Of a DNA stretch of 64,000 nt, positions 1 to 7,718 are shown in pieces. Position 1 is the stretch's first letter, and each line of letters begins with the position of its first letter. The stretch is taken from contig JAQSWY010000016.1 in NCBI GenBank assembly GCA_029266425.1, positions 1 to 64,000 of the forward strand. The letters are read 5' to 3'. The notes under the pieces were generated by a model. That model was not told the origin of the DNA, did no database searches, and saw only the letters and a list, made by a program, of their open reading frames with translations. Source of the stretch: Xanthobacteraceae bacterium. GTDB taxonomy: Bacteria; Pseudomonadota; Alphaproteobacteria; Rhizobiales; Xanthobacteraceae. A program made the position numbers and the translations under genes.

Positions 1-336
1 GGACCAGATGAGAGGTTCTCGCGGCTCCTTTTGTGCGCCGTCGAACCTCCCCAAGGGTATCCGGATTTTGCACGGAACTTGGTGCACGCGTACGTCGCGG
101 CCTCACATTGGACGACTTGATCGACGGGACGATTGCCTTCCTCGACGGGCCTGCCGCGTTACGCGGCGCATTGGCGTGTCGACCAGCAGCTGGAGATGAA
201 TGACGTCGACATCCCCGCCATCGGCGACGAGCGTCCGGATCGCGTCGAAGCTCGGGTGGCTGGCATGGACCGTCTGTTGCCGCCCGTTGAAGAAGAGCGA
301 CAGCGTGTCCCCCGAGAAGACGACGGGCACTCTCAC
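1..336 (-). pseudogene. rIIB-like phage protein, frameshifted, cut by window edge
   Basis: The GTG start at 336 overlaps the TGA stop of the rIIA-like gene (GTGA), the coupling expected for an rIIA-rIIB pair. The first 55 or so residues resemble rIIB N-termini: FNGRQQTVHASHPSFDAIR followed by an acidic D-G-G-D-V-D stretch. After the motif LLVDTP the frame becomes arginine-rich and stops at 103. A neighbouring frame then reads VEEGN, VVQCEA, FRAKSGYPWG and ENLSSG towards the left edge, which fits the rest of an rIIB protein much better. One extra base around 130-165 would join the two frames. I read it as a decayed gene. The family call rests on pattern recognition of a short N-terminus. Confidence 0.55.
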
Positions 337-2350
337 TTCCGCCTCCCGATGAGGGAGACGTAGTGATCCAGATGGTGGCCGGAGTGGTGGATCATTTCGA
401 GGAGCGGGTACCGCTTCTTGATCTGGGCCAGCCGGGTGACGATCGGGTGCTCTTTCTTGCGCGCCGGCAACGGTCCGATCAGCTCGTTATAGAGCTGGCG
501 GAGCTGTCCATCCCTCATCGACGGCCGCTCACCAGCGAGGCTCTGCAGCTTGTCGAGGAACGTCTTGATCATGTGAGGCAGCTTGTCCTGACGCTGGAGC
601 CAGCGGAGGGACGATCCGGTCGGTGTAGACTTGGCTGACGATCGAGCCGTTCACGAAGGCAATTGGATCGAACGCCGCCTTAACGCCGGCTCGGAGGTGA
701 TCTTCGAGCGAGACCCAACCTTTGAACCGTCGGGGCAGGTTCTTGTGCTGGGAGCGAAGCACTATGATCGGCTGGTTGGCCGGGATCAGGCCGACGGCGC
801 GGCCGGACGCTATCCGGTCCTTGATGACTCCGGCGCCGGTGGCCACGGTCTTCCAGCGATAGCGGTCACGCCCTTCGGCGAAGACGAAGATGCCACCGTC
901 TTGTGCGTCGATGGAGCCAGGGTAGACATCCTCGTCATTGAACAGACGGCCAACCTGATAGATCGAGTTCGCTGGGCCGCGGCTGACCTTTGGTAGGAAC
1001 AGCGGTTCGATGGTGCTGAGGTCGAGGGTCGACTCGGCGTCGATCTCCCAAAGCAGCTCCGCGAGATCATTGCCGGCGCGGATCCAGACGATGGGCTCGC
1101 TGCGCTCCTGCCATGAGGCGGCGCATGCGGGACGGACCGTTCTTCGTCCCAGCCGGCTCGACCACGAACAGCGCCTTCTTCAGGGCGCCGATCTCGATCA
1201 GGGTTCCACGCGGCGACCCGATATGGAAGCCGGGGTGGGTGTTGCCATCCTTCTTGACGCTGACCAGGGAGTTCCAATCGGACGGGACGTAGTCCACGGC
1301 GCGCTCAAGCGGACGGCCTCGGTAGGAGATGTTCCCCTCGAACTGACCCGAGATGCTCCGCTCGGCATCGGTGCGCAGGCTGTAACGATAGAGGCATGCG
1401 TCGAGCCACTTGGGTTGGGCGTCGATCTGAGCCTGGAGCTGAGCTCGGATCTCGGTCGCCACCTCCCCCAACCTGGTCTTGATGTTGGCAATCGTGCGGG
1501 CGTCGTAGCCGAGCTGTTCCCGCGAGGTGGCGACGTTCAGGTCACCAATTTCGAAATCGATGACGAACGGCATCCGCAGGAGCTTCGCCTGATCGCTCAG
1601 CCACTCAAGTCCCAGCGGTGTCGCGTCAATCGGATAGATCACGCACCCCTGGCGAGCGAAGGCAGACGAGATCGCGTTCGAGCCCCGCAGATATCGCCAG
1701 CCGCGGCCGGAGACGTAGGTCTCCGCGGGGTCGCGCTCATAGGTCTCATTGATGACGTTCGGGTGGACCGGGAAGCCCATGAAGGTCATGCGTGCCGCAC
1801 GGTGGAACTTGCCGATGTCCTCCGCCTTCACGGCGAAAGAGATCTCGATTCCCGACGGTGCGTCGCTCGGCCGGTCATTCAGCAAGGCGATCTGAGGGAC
1901 GCCAGCCTCGCCGAGGAAGGCGGAATAGAGGCGCTCGGTTGCCCCGTCCCAGGATGTGACGGTGAACACGTTGGTGTAGGCGAAGGCGGACTTCGACCCG
2001 AGTCCGATCATACCGACAGCCTTGTTGCTGTCGCGCTTGCTCGAAGCGAACATGGTGGAATAGAGCCCCATGATCTGGTCGTGGCTCATACCAGGACCAT
2101 AGTCGCGGACCCGGAAGGACGGATCGAAGCGAGAAGGCAGCTGCACGTCGAACGGCTTGTCAGGAATGCCGGCGTCGACGTGGGAGTCGAAGGCGTTGGT
2201 GCAATATTCACGAACTGGTGCGCGGACCTTGTCCGCATAGATGCCGTCGATCACGGCTTGGAACGCCATCGCGTTCATCTCGAAGCCGAAGCTGCTGACC
2301 TCTTTCACCCCATGGGTGAAACTGTCGATGACGTTGGTCTGCATGAGCAT
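333..2350 (-). pseudogene. rIIA-like GHKL ATPase domain protein, two frameshifts
   Basis: The start ATG at 2350 has a GGGAG Shine-Dalgarno 8 bases upstream. The first frame gives about 412 residues with a GHKL ATP-binding fold: N-box REYCTNAFDSH (47-57), DYGPGM (83-88) and the glycine lid GMIGLGSKSAF (113-123), as in phage rIIA proteins. At about 1111 one extra base (CTC ATG G CAG GAG) drops the frame; the next frame continues ERSEPIVWIRAGND down to QVYTDR. At about 615 a second extra base breaks it again; the third frame continues SLRWLQRQDKLPHM to the TGA at 333-335. Removing both bases restores one open frame of 671 residues (2018 bases = 3x672+2). In T4, rIIA and rIIB act in lysis inhibition and against host exclusion; the role here is unknown. 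Confidence 0.8.
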
Positions 2351-2361
2351 GGGGTGGCTCC

Positions 2362-2393
2362 CAAAAAGAAAAAGCCCGCTCGATGGCGGGCTT
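2362..2393 (-). terminator. Rho-independent terminator directly before the rIIA-like gene
   Basis: On the minus strand an 8-bp GC-rich stem (2393-2386 with 2379-2372, AAGCCCGC/GCGGGCTT) with a 6-base loop is followed by a T-rich run interrupted by one C (2371-2362). It lies between the stop of the 73-residue gene (2419) and the rIIA-like start (2350). The T run leads straight into the rIIA ribosome binding site, which leaves no room for a separate promoter. Confidence 0.85.
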
Positions 2394-2418
2394 GTTGTTC
2401 AAAAACTGGTGAGAGAGA

Positions 2419-2640
2419 TCAGGCCGCCAGAAGCTCGGTCGCCGCTTTGTTGTAGTCCTCATGTGACGCAACAAAGATGAGGTTATTGCCTTCGCGCCGG
2501 TAGACCTCGTAGTGGTCCCAGCCCTTGTGGAACGGCAGCTTCATGTTGCGGCAGTAGGCTCGATCGAAGGCCAAACCAGTGATCGGCTCGACAGCCAGGA
2601 TCAGGATTTCAGAGGGCGTAGATTGCTGGAGAGTGGACAT
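2419..2640 (-). CDS. hypothetical protein, 73 aa
   Basis: A short soluble protein with no recognised family. It starts MSTLQQSTPSEILILAVEP and ends in a helical tail YNKAATELLAA. It contains the stretch GWDHYEVYRREGNNLIFVAS, which looks like a small beta-sheet unit. There is no signal peptide or membrane segment. It lies on the same strand as, and just upstream of, the rIIA-like gene, with a terminator between them. The upstream side is divergent from the 74-aa gene at 2713. It is intact, unlike the larger neighbours, and is most likely a small phage gene. Confidence 0.6.
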   Translation of the reverse strand: MSTLQQSTPSEILILAVEPITGLAFDRAYCRNMKLPFHKGWDHYEVYRREGNNLIFVASHEDYNKAATELLAA

Positions 2641-2712
2641 CAGGTGCTTGGTTCCAATAGATGTGTGTCATCGTTCCCGACCCAACCTGGTCGGGTTGGA
2701 AGAGGGATTTCC

Positions 2713-2937
2713 ATGGCTGATAAGTTCGATCTGGAGGGGAAGAGCCTGTCCGAGCTCGACGAGATCCATGACGCGGTGATGCGGGCCAAGGAGAAGGCCG
2801 CGATCGAGCATCAGAATGAGCTGATCAAGCAGTATCAGGTGCTGCGCGCAGAGCTGATCAAGTGGGGCGTCGTGGGCGAGGACAAGCTACCGATGCTGAA
2901 GGCCCGGGGCTGGACCCGGACGGTCAAAGCGCACTAG
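2713..2937 (+). CDS. small charged helical protein, 74 aa
   Basis: Start ATG at 2713 is preceded by AGAGGG. The protein is almost entirely predicted helix: LEGKSLSELDEIHDAVMRAK, then a long amphipathic run with alternating acidic and basic residues. The end is basic (LKARGWTRTVKAH). The general layout (an SLSELDEI-type opening and a coiled-coil-like body) recalls the oligomerisation part of H-NS-like proteins, but no DNA-binding signature is present, so no function is assigned. It is the only plus-strand gene in this part of the island. Its TAG stop shares the palindrome CTAG with the TAG stop of the opposing gene. Confidence 0.65.
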   Translation: MADKFDLEGKSLSELDEIHDAVMRAKEKAAIEHQNELIKQYQVLRAELIKWGVVGEDKLPMLKARGWTRTVKAH

Positions 2938-3596
2938 TTGCGCTTCCAGGTCGTAAGTAATTCCTTTACTCCGGAGGCGATTTGCTTCCATTCACTGCGC
3001 TGATCGGCGGGGAAGCGTGCGAAGAAATGGATGCCTTCGTCGCGAATGCGAAAAAACCCCGCACAGTTCGCGCGTGGGACATGTGCGGCATCACAGGATA
3101 CAAGCATATCCACTTCGGCCGGCTGCGATGGAGTATACCACTTCAGACCTGAGGGGGCGGACCCCTGAGATATAGTGTAGACATTTAAGCCGCCCTCGGT
3201 TCCAGGCGTCAGACCGGTCGGCAGTAAAGACAATAAACTCCGCCTCATAGAAGCCGGGTCTCTTTCGCCTCCTCCCTCTACATTGAAGCTAAGATCAATA
3301 ACAGCAACTAGGTATGACCGATCCTGTACGGAATTCGGGCGGTCGACTCCTGGCGTCAAAAAATTATACTTGTTCTTAGGTGGGCCCAAGTTCGGCATTT
3401 TAAAACCGAAGCTTATCTTTTCAACATTCAGATACGGATCCCCTGGGTGGAATTTAATCGAAAGATATTTCTCTGGTATCGAAAGCTCGGCAGTCGGCAA
3501 TCTTACAATAAAATTTTGCTCACGCTCGTCGCCCCATGCGCAGAGAGAAAGTCCGACAACGAGCAATGGAGCTATGGTGAGAAGAATAGGTCTCAT
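2934..3596 (-). CDS. secreted hypothetical protein with signal peptide
   Basis: I chose the ATG at 3596 because GAGGG lies upstream and the residues that follow form a clear signal peptide (MRPILLTIAPLLVVGLSL, cleavage near AWG-DE). The mature part of about 195 residues is mixed alpha/beta and has three cysteines (CDAAHVPRANC and an earlier one in the signal region). The end reads KQIASGVKELLTTWKRN. Base composition is visibly more AT-rich than the flanking genes, which suggests separate acquisition, for example a moron-type cargo gene. No family is recognised. The gene follows the RtcB-like gene on the same strand with a small inverted repeat between them. Confidence 0.65.
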   Translation of the reverse strand: MRPILLTIAPLLVVGLSLCAWGDEREQNFIVRLPTAELSIPEKYLSIKFHPGDPYLNVEKISFGFKMPNLGPPKNKYNFLTPGVDRPNSVQDRSYLVAVIDLSFNVEGGGERDPASMRRSLLSLLPTGLTPGTEGGLNVYTISQGSAPSGLKWYTPSQPAEVDMLVSCDAAHVPRANCAGFFRIRDEGIHFFARFPADQRSEWKQIASGVKELLTTWKRN

Positions 3597-3610
3597 GTCC
3601 GCCCTCGACA

Positions 3611-3630
3611 GCAATTTAAACGAAAATTGC
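3611..3630. repeat. inverted repeat between the RtcB-like gene and the secreted-protein gene
   Basis: GCAATTT (3611-3617) and AAATTGC (3624-3630) are perfect 7-bp arms around a 6-base spacer. The element fills the 38-base gap between the upstream stop (3635) and the next start (3596). It is AT-rich and has no T tract, so a protein-binding site or a weak hairpin is as likely as a terminator. Confidence 0.5.
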
Positions 3631-3634
3631 CCGA

Positions 3635-5548
3635 TTATGCAACCGTCTTCATCCACCACTTCGGCTGCTCGCCGGCCATGATGCAGCCGTACGGGATCAC
3701 CTCGTCGACGACTTCAGCGAGGCCGAACTCCAGCATCTGCCGGCGGACGGTCGCCGCGTTTTTGTAGGCCTGCGGGTACTCGCTCAAGTCGGGCTTGCCC
3801 GAGAAGGAGCGGATGTCGATGTCCGGCGGAGCCGGCAAGTCGGGGTTCGCCTTCAGGAACTGGGTCCGGCTCATGTTCCGCCCTGCCCCGTGAGGCAGGA
3901 AGCCGAGGCCGTTCGTTGCATCGGTTCCGCGGGTGAGCAGGATCGGCTCTGCCATGTTCAGTGGCACCAGCGTCGTATTGTAGTCCGACCAGCCAGGGGT
4001 GGCGCCCTTGGCGTGATAGAACAGCCCGTCGCTGCGCTGGAAGACGAAGTTGTGCTCGTTCCAGAACCAGTCGTGAATCGGGAAGCCCGTCAGCTGGTGG
4101 ATCTTGAAGTGGCTCTCACGGGTCCAGTCCTTGATGATCTGGAGCGCCTCCCAATAGTCGCGCCCATCGTCGCTATCCGCCGGGATCTAGGCGGCGCCCT
4201 TCGGCACCTCGGGCGCATGCTTCGCCCGGTAGCGCTCGGCCACCTCCATTCCCTGCTTGTAGAGCCGGGCACCGGGTGAGCGAGAGCCGTGATGGGTGAC
4301 GATCGCCTTCTGGCCCGTCGACTTCATCTGGCCGACGAACAGGAAGTGGTTGCCGTCGCCCTGAGTGGCGAAGTGTGAGACCAGCTGCTGCATGTGCCAC
4401 TGCAGGAAGCGGTTCTCCTGAGCACGCTTCATGACGTCAGCAGACGGCATGTGCTGGTCGCGCTGCTGACGTCCACCGACGCCGAAGTGCGTCACCTCCA
4501 TGGCACGGTCCAGCAGAGCCTTCGGGTTTATATTGCCGAGGACGGCAATTGCGACCGAGCAGCAGATGTCCGCCGAGTGGAAGCCAGGGTGGATGGCGTT
4601 CTCCGCAGCGACAACGCCGCCAACCGGGATGGTACCGGCCGGGCAGGCATCAGGCATCACCGCCGCGCCTCGGATGGTCGGAACCGTCGCGAGCTCACGC
4701 ATTGCGCCGGCGACCGCCGTCAGGTTCCCCTGCTCGGCTTCGTTCACCGCCTCGATGTTGAAGTAGATGTCGACCGGGTCCTGGGGACCGAAATACTCAG
4801 CCTTCGGCTCCGCTGCGCGCAGCGCTTCCCGAATGGACTCGTTGGTCGCGCCGGTGGCGCGGAGCTCGTTCGCCAGCTTGATGGCGTGGGCGAACCAGGG
4901 GCTGGGCTGGAAGCCCCAGACGAGCGCGCGGGCCGTGATGTCGCCGTCGCGCTTGAGATAGGCCAGTTCGAGGTCGCCGGCGGCATAGATGCGCACGGGG
5001 TGTTGAGGGCAGTCGAAGTGTTCGACGTCCTTCGCCATGCACGAGTCAGGGCCGTTGAGGTAGACCTGCTCGAACTCGTCCTCGGTCTTCGCGAAGAACA
5101 GCTCGTTCTGCTCGGTCAGCAGAGCGCACTCGGTGGCATAGTCCCGGATCTCGTTCGGGGTGAGAATGTCGCTGAAGAACTTCTCAAGGTACCGGCCCGG
5201 GCGGATCTTGTTCTGGACGTCGGCTGAGCCCTTCTCGGGCGTCTCGGTGTAGGCGATAAAACCGACACCCGCGGTGGACAGGTGGGTAAAGTGGTTCTTG
5301 CGGTGTTCCGAATGGATCCACCACGTCTCGTCAGCCCATGACACGGGCTTGTAGGTGCCGTCGTCGAAGCGCGACTGCTCGCGCATTCTCCAGCTGTCGT
5401 CCTGCTTCGGGCGCGGCTGCGCCTTGATCAGCAGGGTCCTGCAATAAGCCGCCGCCAGCGGCCCGGTCTCGAATTCGAGCGGCTTCCCGTCGTCGCCGAA
5501 GAGCAGCGTCGGGTTCGTGGGGTGTTCAAGCGACACGACATTGAACAT
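3635..5548 (-). pseudogene. RtcB-like RNA ligase interrupted by an in-frame amber codon
   Basis: The ATG at 5548 opens 453 codons up to TAG at 4189-4187. The same frame then continues for 183 more codons to TAA at 3635. The joined product is recognisably RtcB-like. Its metal-site cysteine region reads DICCSV (about 327-332; usual form DIGCGV). Then come GNHF (about 399-402) and HHGSR (about 419-423), and after the amber EHNFVF (about 498), HAKGATP (about 512) and HGAGR (about 553), the last holding the histidine that carries GMP in RtcB. The usual PDxH appears as PDAC. An N-terminal part of about 270 residues precedes the catalytic core. TGG to TAG is the simplest origin. Stopping at the amber removes the GMP histidine, so the short product should be inactive. 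Confidence 0.8.
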
Positions 5549-5848
5549 GGCAAAGCTCCGCTATCGGCCGCGGCGCTGTTGCTAGCGCAGGGCCGTTCGA
5601 TGATTGAGGTTCGATCAGGGAATACTTAGAGGACGCGCTCGGGCACCAAGCCGTTCGAATAGGTATTATGAAAAATTCGACTCAAAACAACTTTGAATAA
5701 AGCGGCCAATTGAAGATGTCAGTAGATTGCGCGGCCGTTGCGACTTGACGTCGGTGGAATGTTTACTTATCGTAGTAAGCGCAGTCTTGTTTCAATCATA
5801 AGTTCGATGCCTGTCTTACGCCTCTTTCCCTAGCGCGGAGGAGCTAAC
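5549..5848. other. 300-base divergent intergenic region, AT-rich centre
   Basis: This separates the divergent RtcB-like and crystallin-like genes. The middle (about 5660-5700) is AT-rich. The part next to the plus-strand gene holds a promoter candidate, and a GGAGGAG ribosome binding site precedes the start at 5849. I see no open frame, hairpin or repeat of note. Confidence 0.5.
5745..5773 (+). promoter_or_regulatory. candidate sigma-70 promoter for the crystallin-like gene
   Basis: TTGACG (5745-5750), a 17-base spacer and TATCGT (5768-5773) lie about 75 bases upstream of the ATG at 5849. The -35 is good and the -10 is weak. This is by eye only. Confidence 0.35.
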
Positions 5849-6553
5849 ATGCGCACTCGACTTCAAATTATGCTGCTTGCTTCAGTCGCAATCGTCACGT
5901 TCGGAAGTCTAGCCAGCGAAGCAGAAACGATCACCACGACTACGACGACCGTCACGACAACAACTTCTGGGTCCGAAAATCAGGTCAGGGCGTCGACGGT
6001 CGCAAACAAAAACCGCCACTGTGTCATGAGCCTTTCGCAACCCGACAATTTGCCAGTTTGCTTTGACACATTTACGGAAGCGATGGCTACGGTCACCAAA
6101 GGCAAGATCACGGACGCTCCGGCCGACGTGCGGCAGGCAATGAGAAGTCAAGCATTCTTGAATAAAATGAATCCGTCCGGCACAAAGAAGATAGTCGACA
6201 TAAAGGACAAGGGCGCCTCAACTCCGCCGGCATCCTCGAATGAGCGAATTGACGTGCATGTCCTGACGATATGGTGCGACAACAACTTTACCGGCTGCAC
6301 TTTTGGAGACGGCTCTCTGAGCTTCAGTGGCCCTCCGTGCGATGACACGTTGTTCACGGAACCTCCTGAGAAAACAATTCCGAGCATGCCCTCTGGTTGG
6401 AATGATGATTTTGAGTCCTTTGCAGGGGCCAACGAGTGCTTCGCCCAGGTATTTGAACACACGAATTTTATTGGCGCCAGTCTACCATTTGCCTCGCGCC
6501 GGGGAGACCTAGGTGTTTTAAACGACCAGGTGAGTTCGATTATATTACAGTAA
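5849..6553 (+). CDS. secreted protein with Thr-rich segment and beta/gamma-crystallin-like end
   Basis: The start ATG at 5849 follows a strong GGAGGAG site. Residues 1-26 form a signal peptide (MRTRLQIMLLASVAIVTF, cleavage after SEA). A run of about 13 threonines interrupted by one valine follows. The middle has cysteines (CVMSL, VCFD, WCDNN, GCTF, PPCDD, ECF) that could form disulfides. The last 35 residues, FAQVFEHTNFIGAS to VSSIIL, match the beta/gamma-crystallin Greek-key pattern (Y/F-E-x-x-x-F-x-G-x-S ... S-S-I). Only one motif is evident, so this may be a half domain. Such domains can bind calcium, but the usual N/D-x-S/T-S-S form is incomplete here (NDQVSSI). Likely extracellular; no function can be assigned. 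Confidence 0.65.
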   Translation: MRTRLQIMLLASVAIVTFGSLASEAETITTTTTTVTTTTSGSENQVRASTVANKNRHCVMSLSQPDNLPVCFDTFTEAMATVTKGKITDAPADVRQAMRSQAFLNKMNPSGTKKIVDIKDKGASTPPASSNERIDVHVLTIWCDNNFTGCTFGDGSLSFSGPPCDDTLFTEPPEKTIPSMPSGWNDDFESFAGANECFAQVFEHTNFIGASLPFASRRGDLGVLNDQVSSIILQ

Positions 6554-6560
6554 CCTGATA

Positions 6561-6884
6561 TCAAGTCGCGAGCAGGACGCGGGCGCGGTGGATGTCACCG
6601 CGGTCGAGGGCGCGCTCGGCCTCGATAATCTTGGTCTGGAGACGGTCGAGCTCGTGCTCGACGCGGCCGGAGGCAATGACTTGCCGGACGTAGACGGGGA
6701 ACCGCAGCGGCTGGGTGTCGCGCGGTTCCTGGTTCAGGAGCTCGGTCACAGCAGTGCGAGCCCCGCGACAGTCGGCTCGAACATCCCAGCCTGCCCGGCT
6801 TGCTTCGTTTGCAGCGTTGACCGCGGCGTCGAGCGCACGGCTGTCGAGTTCGATCTCAGACACGTCGAGTTCTTCGTCTTCCAT
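6561..6884 (-). CDS. hypothetical acidic helical protein, 107 aa
   Basis: The ATG at 6884 lies one base after the TAA stop of the upstream gene (TAAAATG), with AAGAGG inside that gene's last codons as ribosome binding site, so the two are translationally coupled. The N-terminus is acidic (MEDEELDVSEIELDSRALD). The rest is mostly helix, with an EHELDRLQTKIIEAERALD segment typical of a short coiled coil. There is no transmembrane segment and no recognised family. It is convergent with the crystallin-like gene, 7 bases apart. Confidence 0.6.
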   Translation of the reverse strand: MEDEELDVSEIELDSRALDAAVNAANEASRAGWDVRADCRGARTAVTELLNQEPRDTQPLRFPVYVRQVIASGRVEHELDRLQTKIIEAERALDRGDIHRARVLLAT

Positions 6885-6885
6885 T

Positions 6886-7479
6886 TTACCTCTTGAGCAT
6901 GTGGCGGCGGAGCAGCTCTGCGCCGTACGCCTCCCAAGGGAGGCTCAGCACGTCCATGAGATCGACCGCCGGCGTACCTACCCGGTCGCAACCAGGTGGC
7001 AGGATGACGTCGCGACCACCTTCCAGCACGAGCTTCCTCGGCAGGTAGGGTGAGGCGGCGACGATTTGATCAAGCTTCTTTCGGTCGCTGGCCGCGACGT
7101 CGACCAGCACCAAAGGCTGGACGTTCGTCTTTTCCAACTCGGCCAGGATGTCCCTTGGCCGGAGCGTCCACATCGGCCTGATGGGCACGGAGGTGGGGCT
7201 CGACATTCGTGCCAGCGTGCCGAGCCAGAGTTTGCCCTGGGGCGCGGTTACAAAGGGGACGCGATAGTCGTCGCCCTTGGGCACCGGCGACATCGCCGAC
7301 ACCAGCTGGTGGTCAGGAAACTCGCGAGCAACTGGCGCGGCCGAGAGGTCGATCCGGTGCTCGCACGGTTTGCGTGAGGGAGGGATCGGACAGGTGATCC
7401 CGAACTCAAGTGCGGTCTGCGCTGTCTCTCCCTGGAGGAGGAAGGCGATGTCGCCTTCCACCCAGTGGATGCCGTTCAA
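6886..7479 (-). CDS. hypothetical protein, 197 aa
   Basis: I took TTG at 7479 as start because GGAGG sits 5 bases upstream. The protein opens MNGIHWVEGDIAFLLQGETA. Its second half has a Rossmann-like alternation: RDILAELEKTNVQPLVLVDV, then KLVLEGGRDVILPPG. No catalytic motif or family is recognised. It is followed, with one base between stop and start, by the 107-aa gene; upstream it is separated from a 64-aa gene by a perfect 28-base palindrome. It reads as an intact phage-type gene. Confidence 0.6.
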   Translation of the reverse strand: MNGIHWVEGDIAFLLQGETAQTALEFGITCPIPPSRKPCEHRIDLSAAPVAREFPDHQLVSAMSPVPKGDDYRVPFVTAPQGKLWLGTLARMSSPTSVPIRPMWTLRPRDILAELEKTNVQPLVLVDVAASDRKKLDQIVAASPYLPRKLVLEGGRDVILPPGCDRVGTPAVDLMDVLSLPWEAYGAELLRRHMLKR

Positions 7480-7497
7480 TTATGCCTCCAGAATCAT

Positions 7498-7525
7498 GAA
7501 GGCCGGGAGCGCGCTCCCGGCCTTC
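7498..7525. repeat. perfect 28-base palindrome between two island genes
   Basis: GAAGGCCGGGAGCG and its exact reverse complement form a 14-bp GC-rich hairpin with no spacer. It overlaps the stop codon of the upstream 64-aa gene and lies about 10 bases before the GGAGG of the 197-aa gene on the minus strand. No T run follows on either side, so it is not a classical intrinsic terminator. It could act as a transcript-stability hairpin or a binding site. Confidence 0.75.
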
Positions 7526-7718
7526 AGCCTGCTTCCAGGCGTTTGGTTTCTCGTTCGACCAGTCTGGCGTACCGCATCCGGATCGCCGGGTGCGGTTCGT
7601 TCATCGCCTGAAGGGAGATCGTGCCCTTCAGGAAGTCCCTGCGAGCAGGGTCCGGTCGGAGGTGGTACATGCGCATCAGCGCGAAATACTGACTCAGGTC
7701 GTCAAGCACTATGCCCAT
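7524..7718 (-). CDS. hypothetical protein, 64 aa
   Basis: The ATG at 7718 lies inside the last codons of the double-HTH gene (17-base overlap, different frame), which suggests an operon. The product starts MGIVLDDLSQYFALMRMYH and ends in a basic helix (MRYARLVERETKRLEAG). There is no signal or membrane segment and no family that I recognise. Its length and overlap are typical of phage early regions. Confidence 0.5.
   Translation of the reverse strand: MGIVLDDLSQYFALMRMYHLRPDPARRDFLKGTISLQAMNEPHPAIRMRYARLVERETKRLEAG

Noticed and set aside
333-2350. Programmed frameshifting in the rIIA-like gene
   Set aside because: Neither site has a slippery heptamer, and two separate shifts of the same sign are better explained by insertions.
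1010-2455. 481-codon plus-strand frame opposite the rIIA-like gene
   Set aside because: The minus strand shows GHKL motifs and a ribosome binding site; the plus frame has neither.
3635-5548. Pyrrolysine or selenocysteine recoding at the amber
   Set aside because: TAG is not a selenocysteine codon, no pyl genes or pyrrolysine insertion context are visible, and a simple TGG-to-TAG change is enough.
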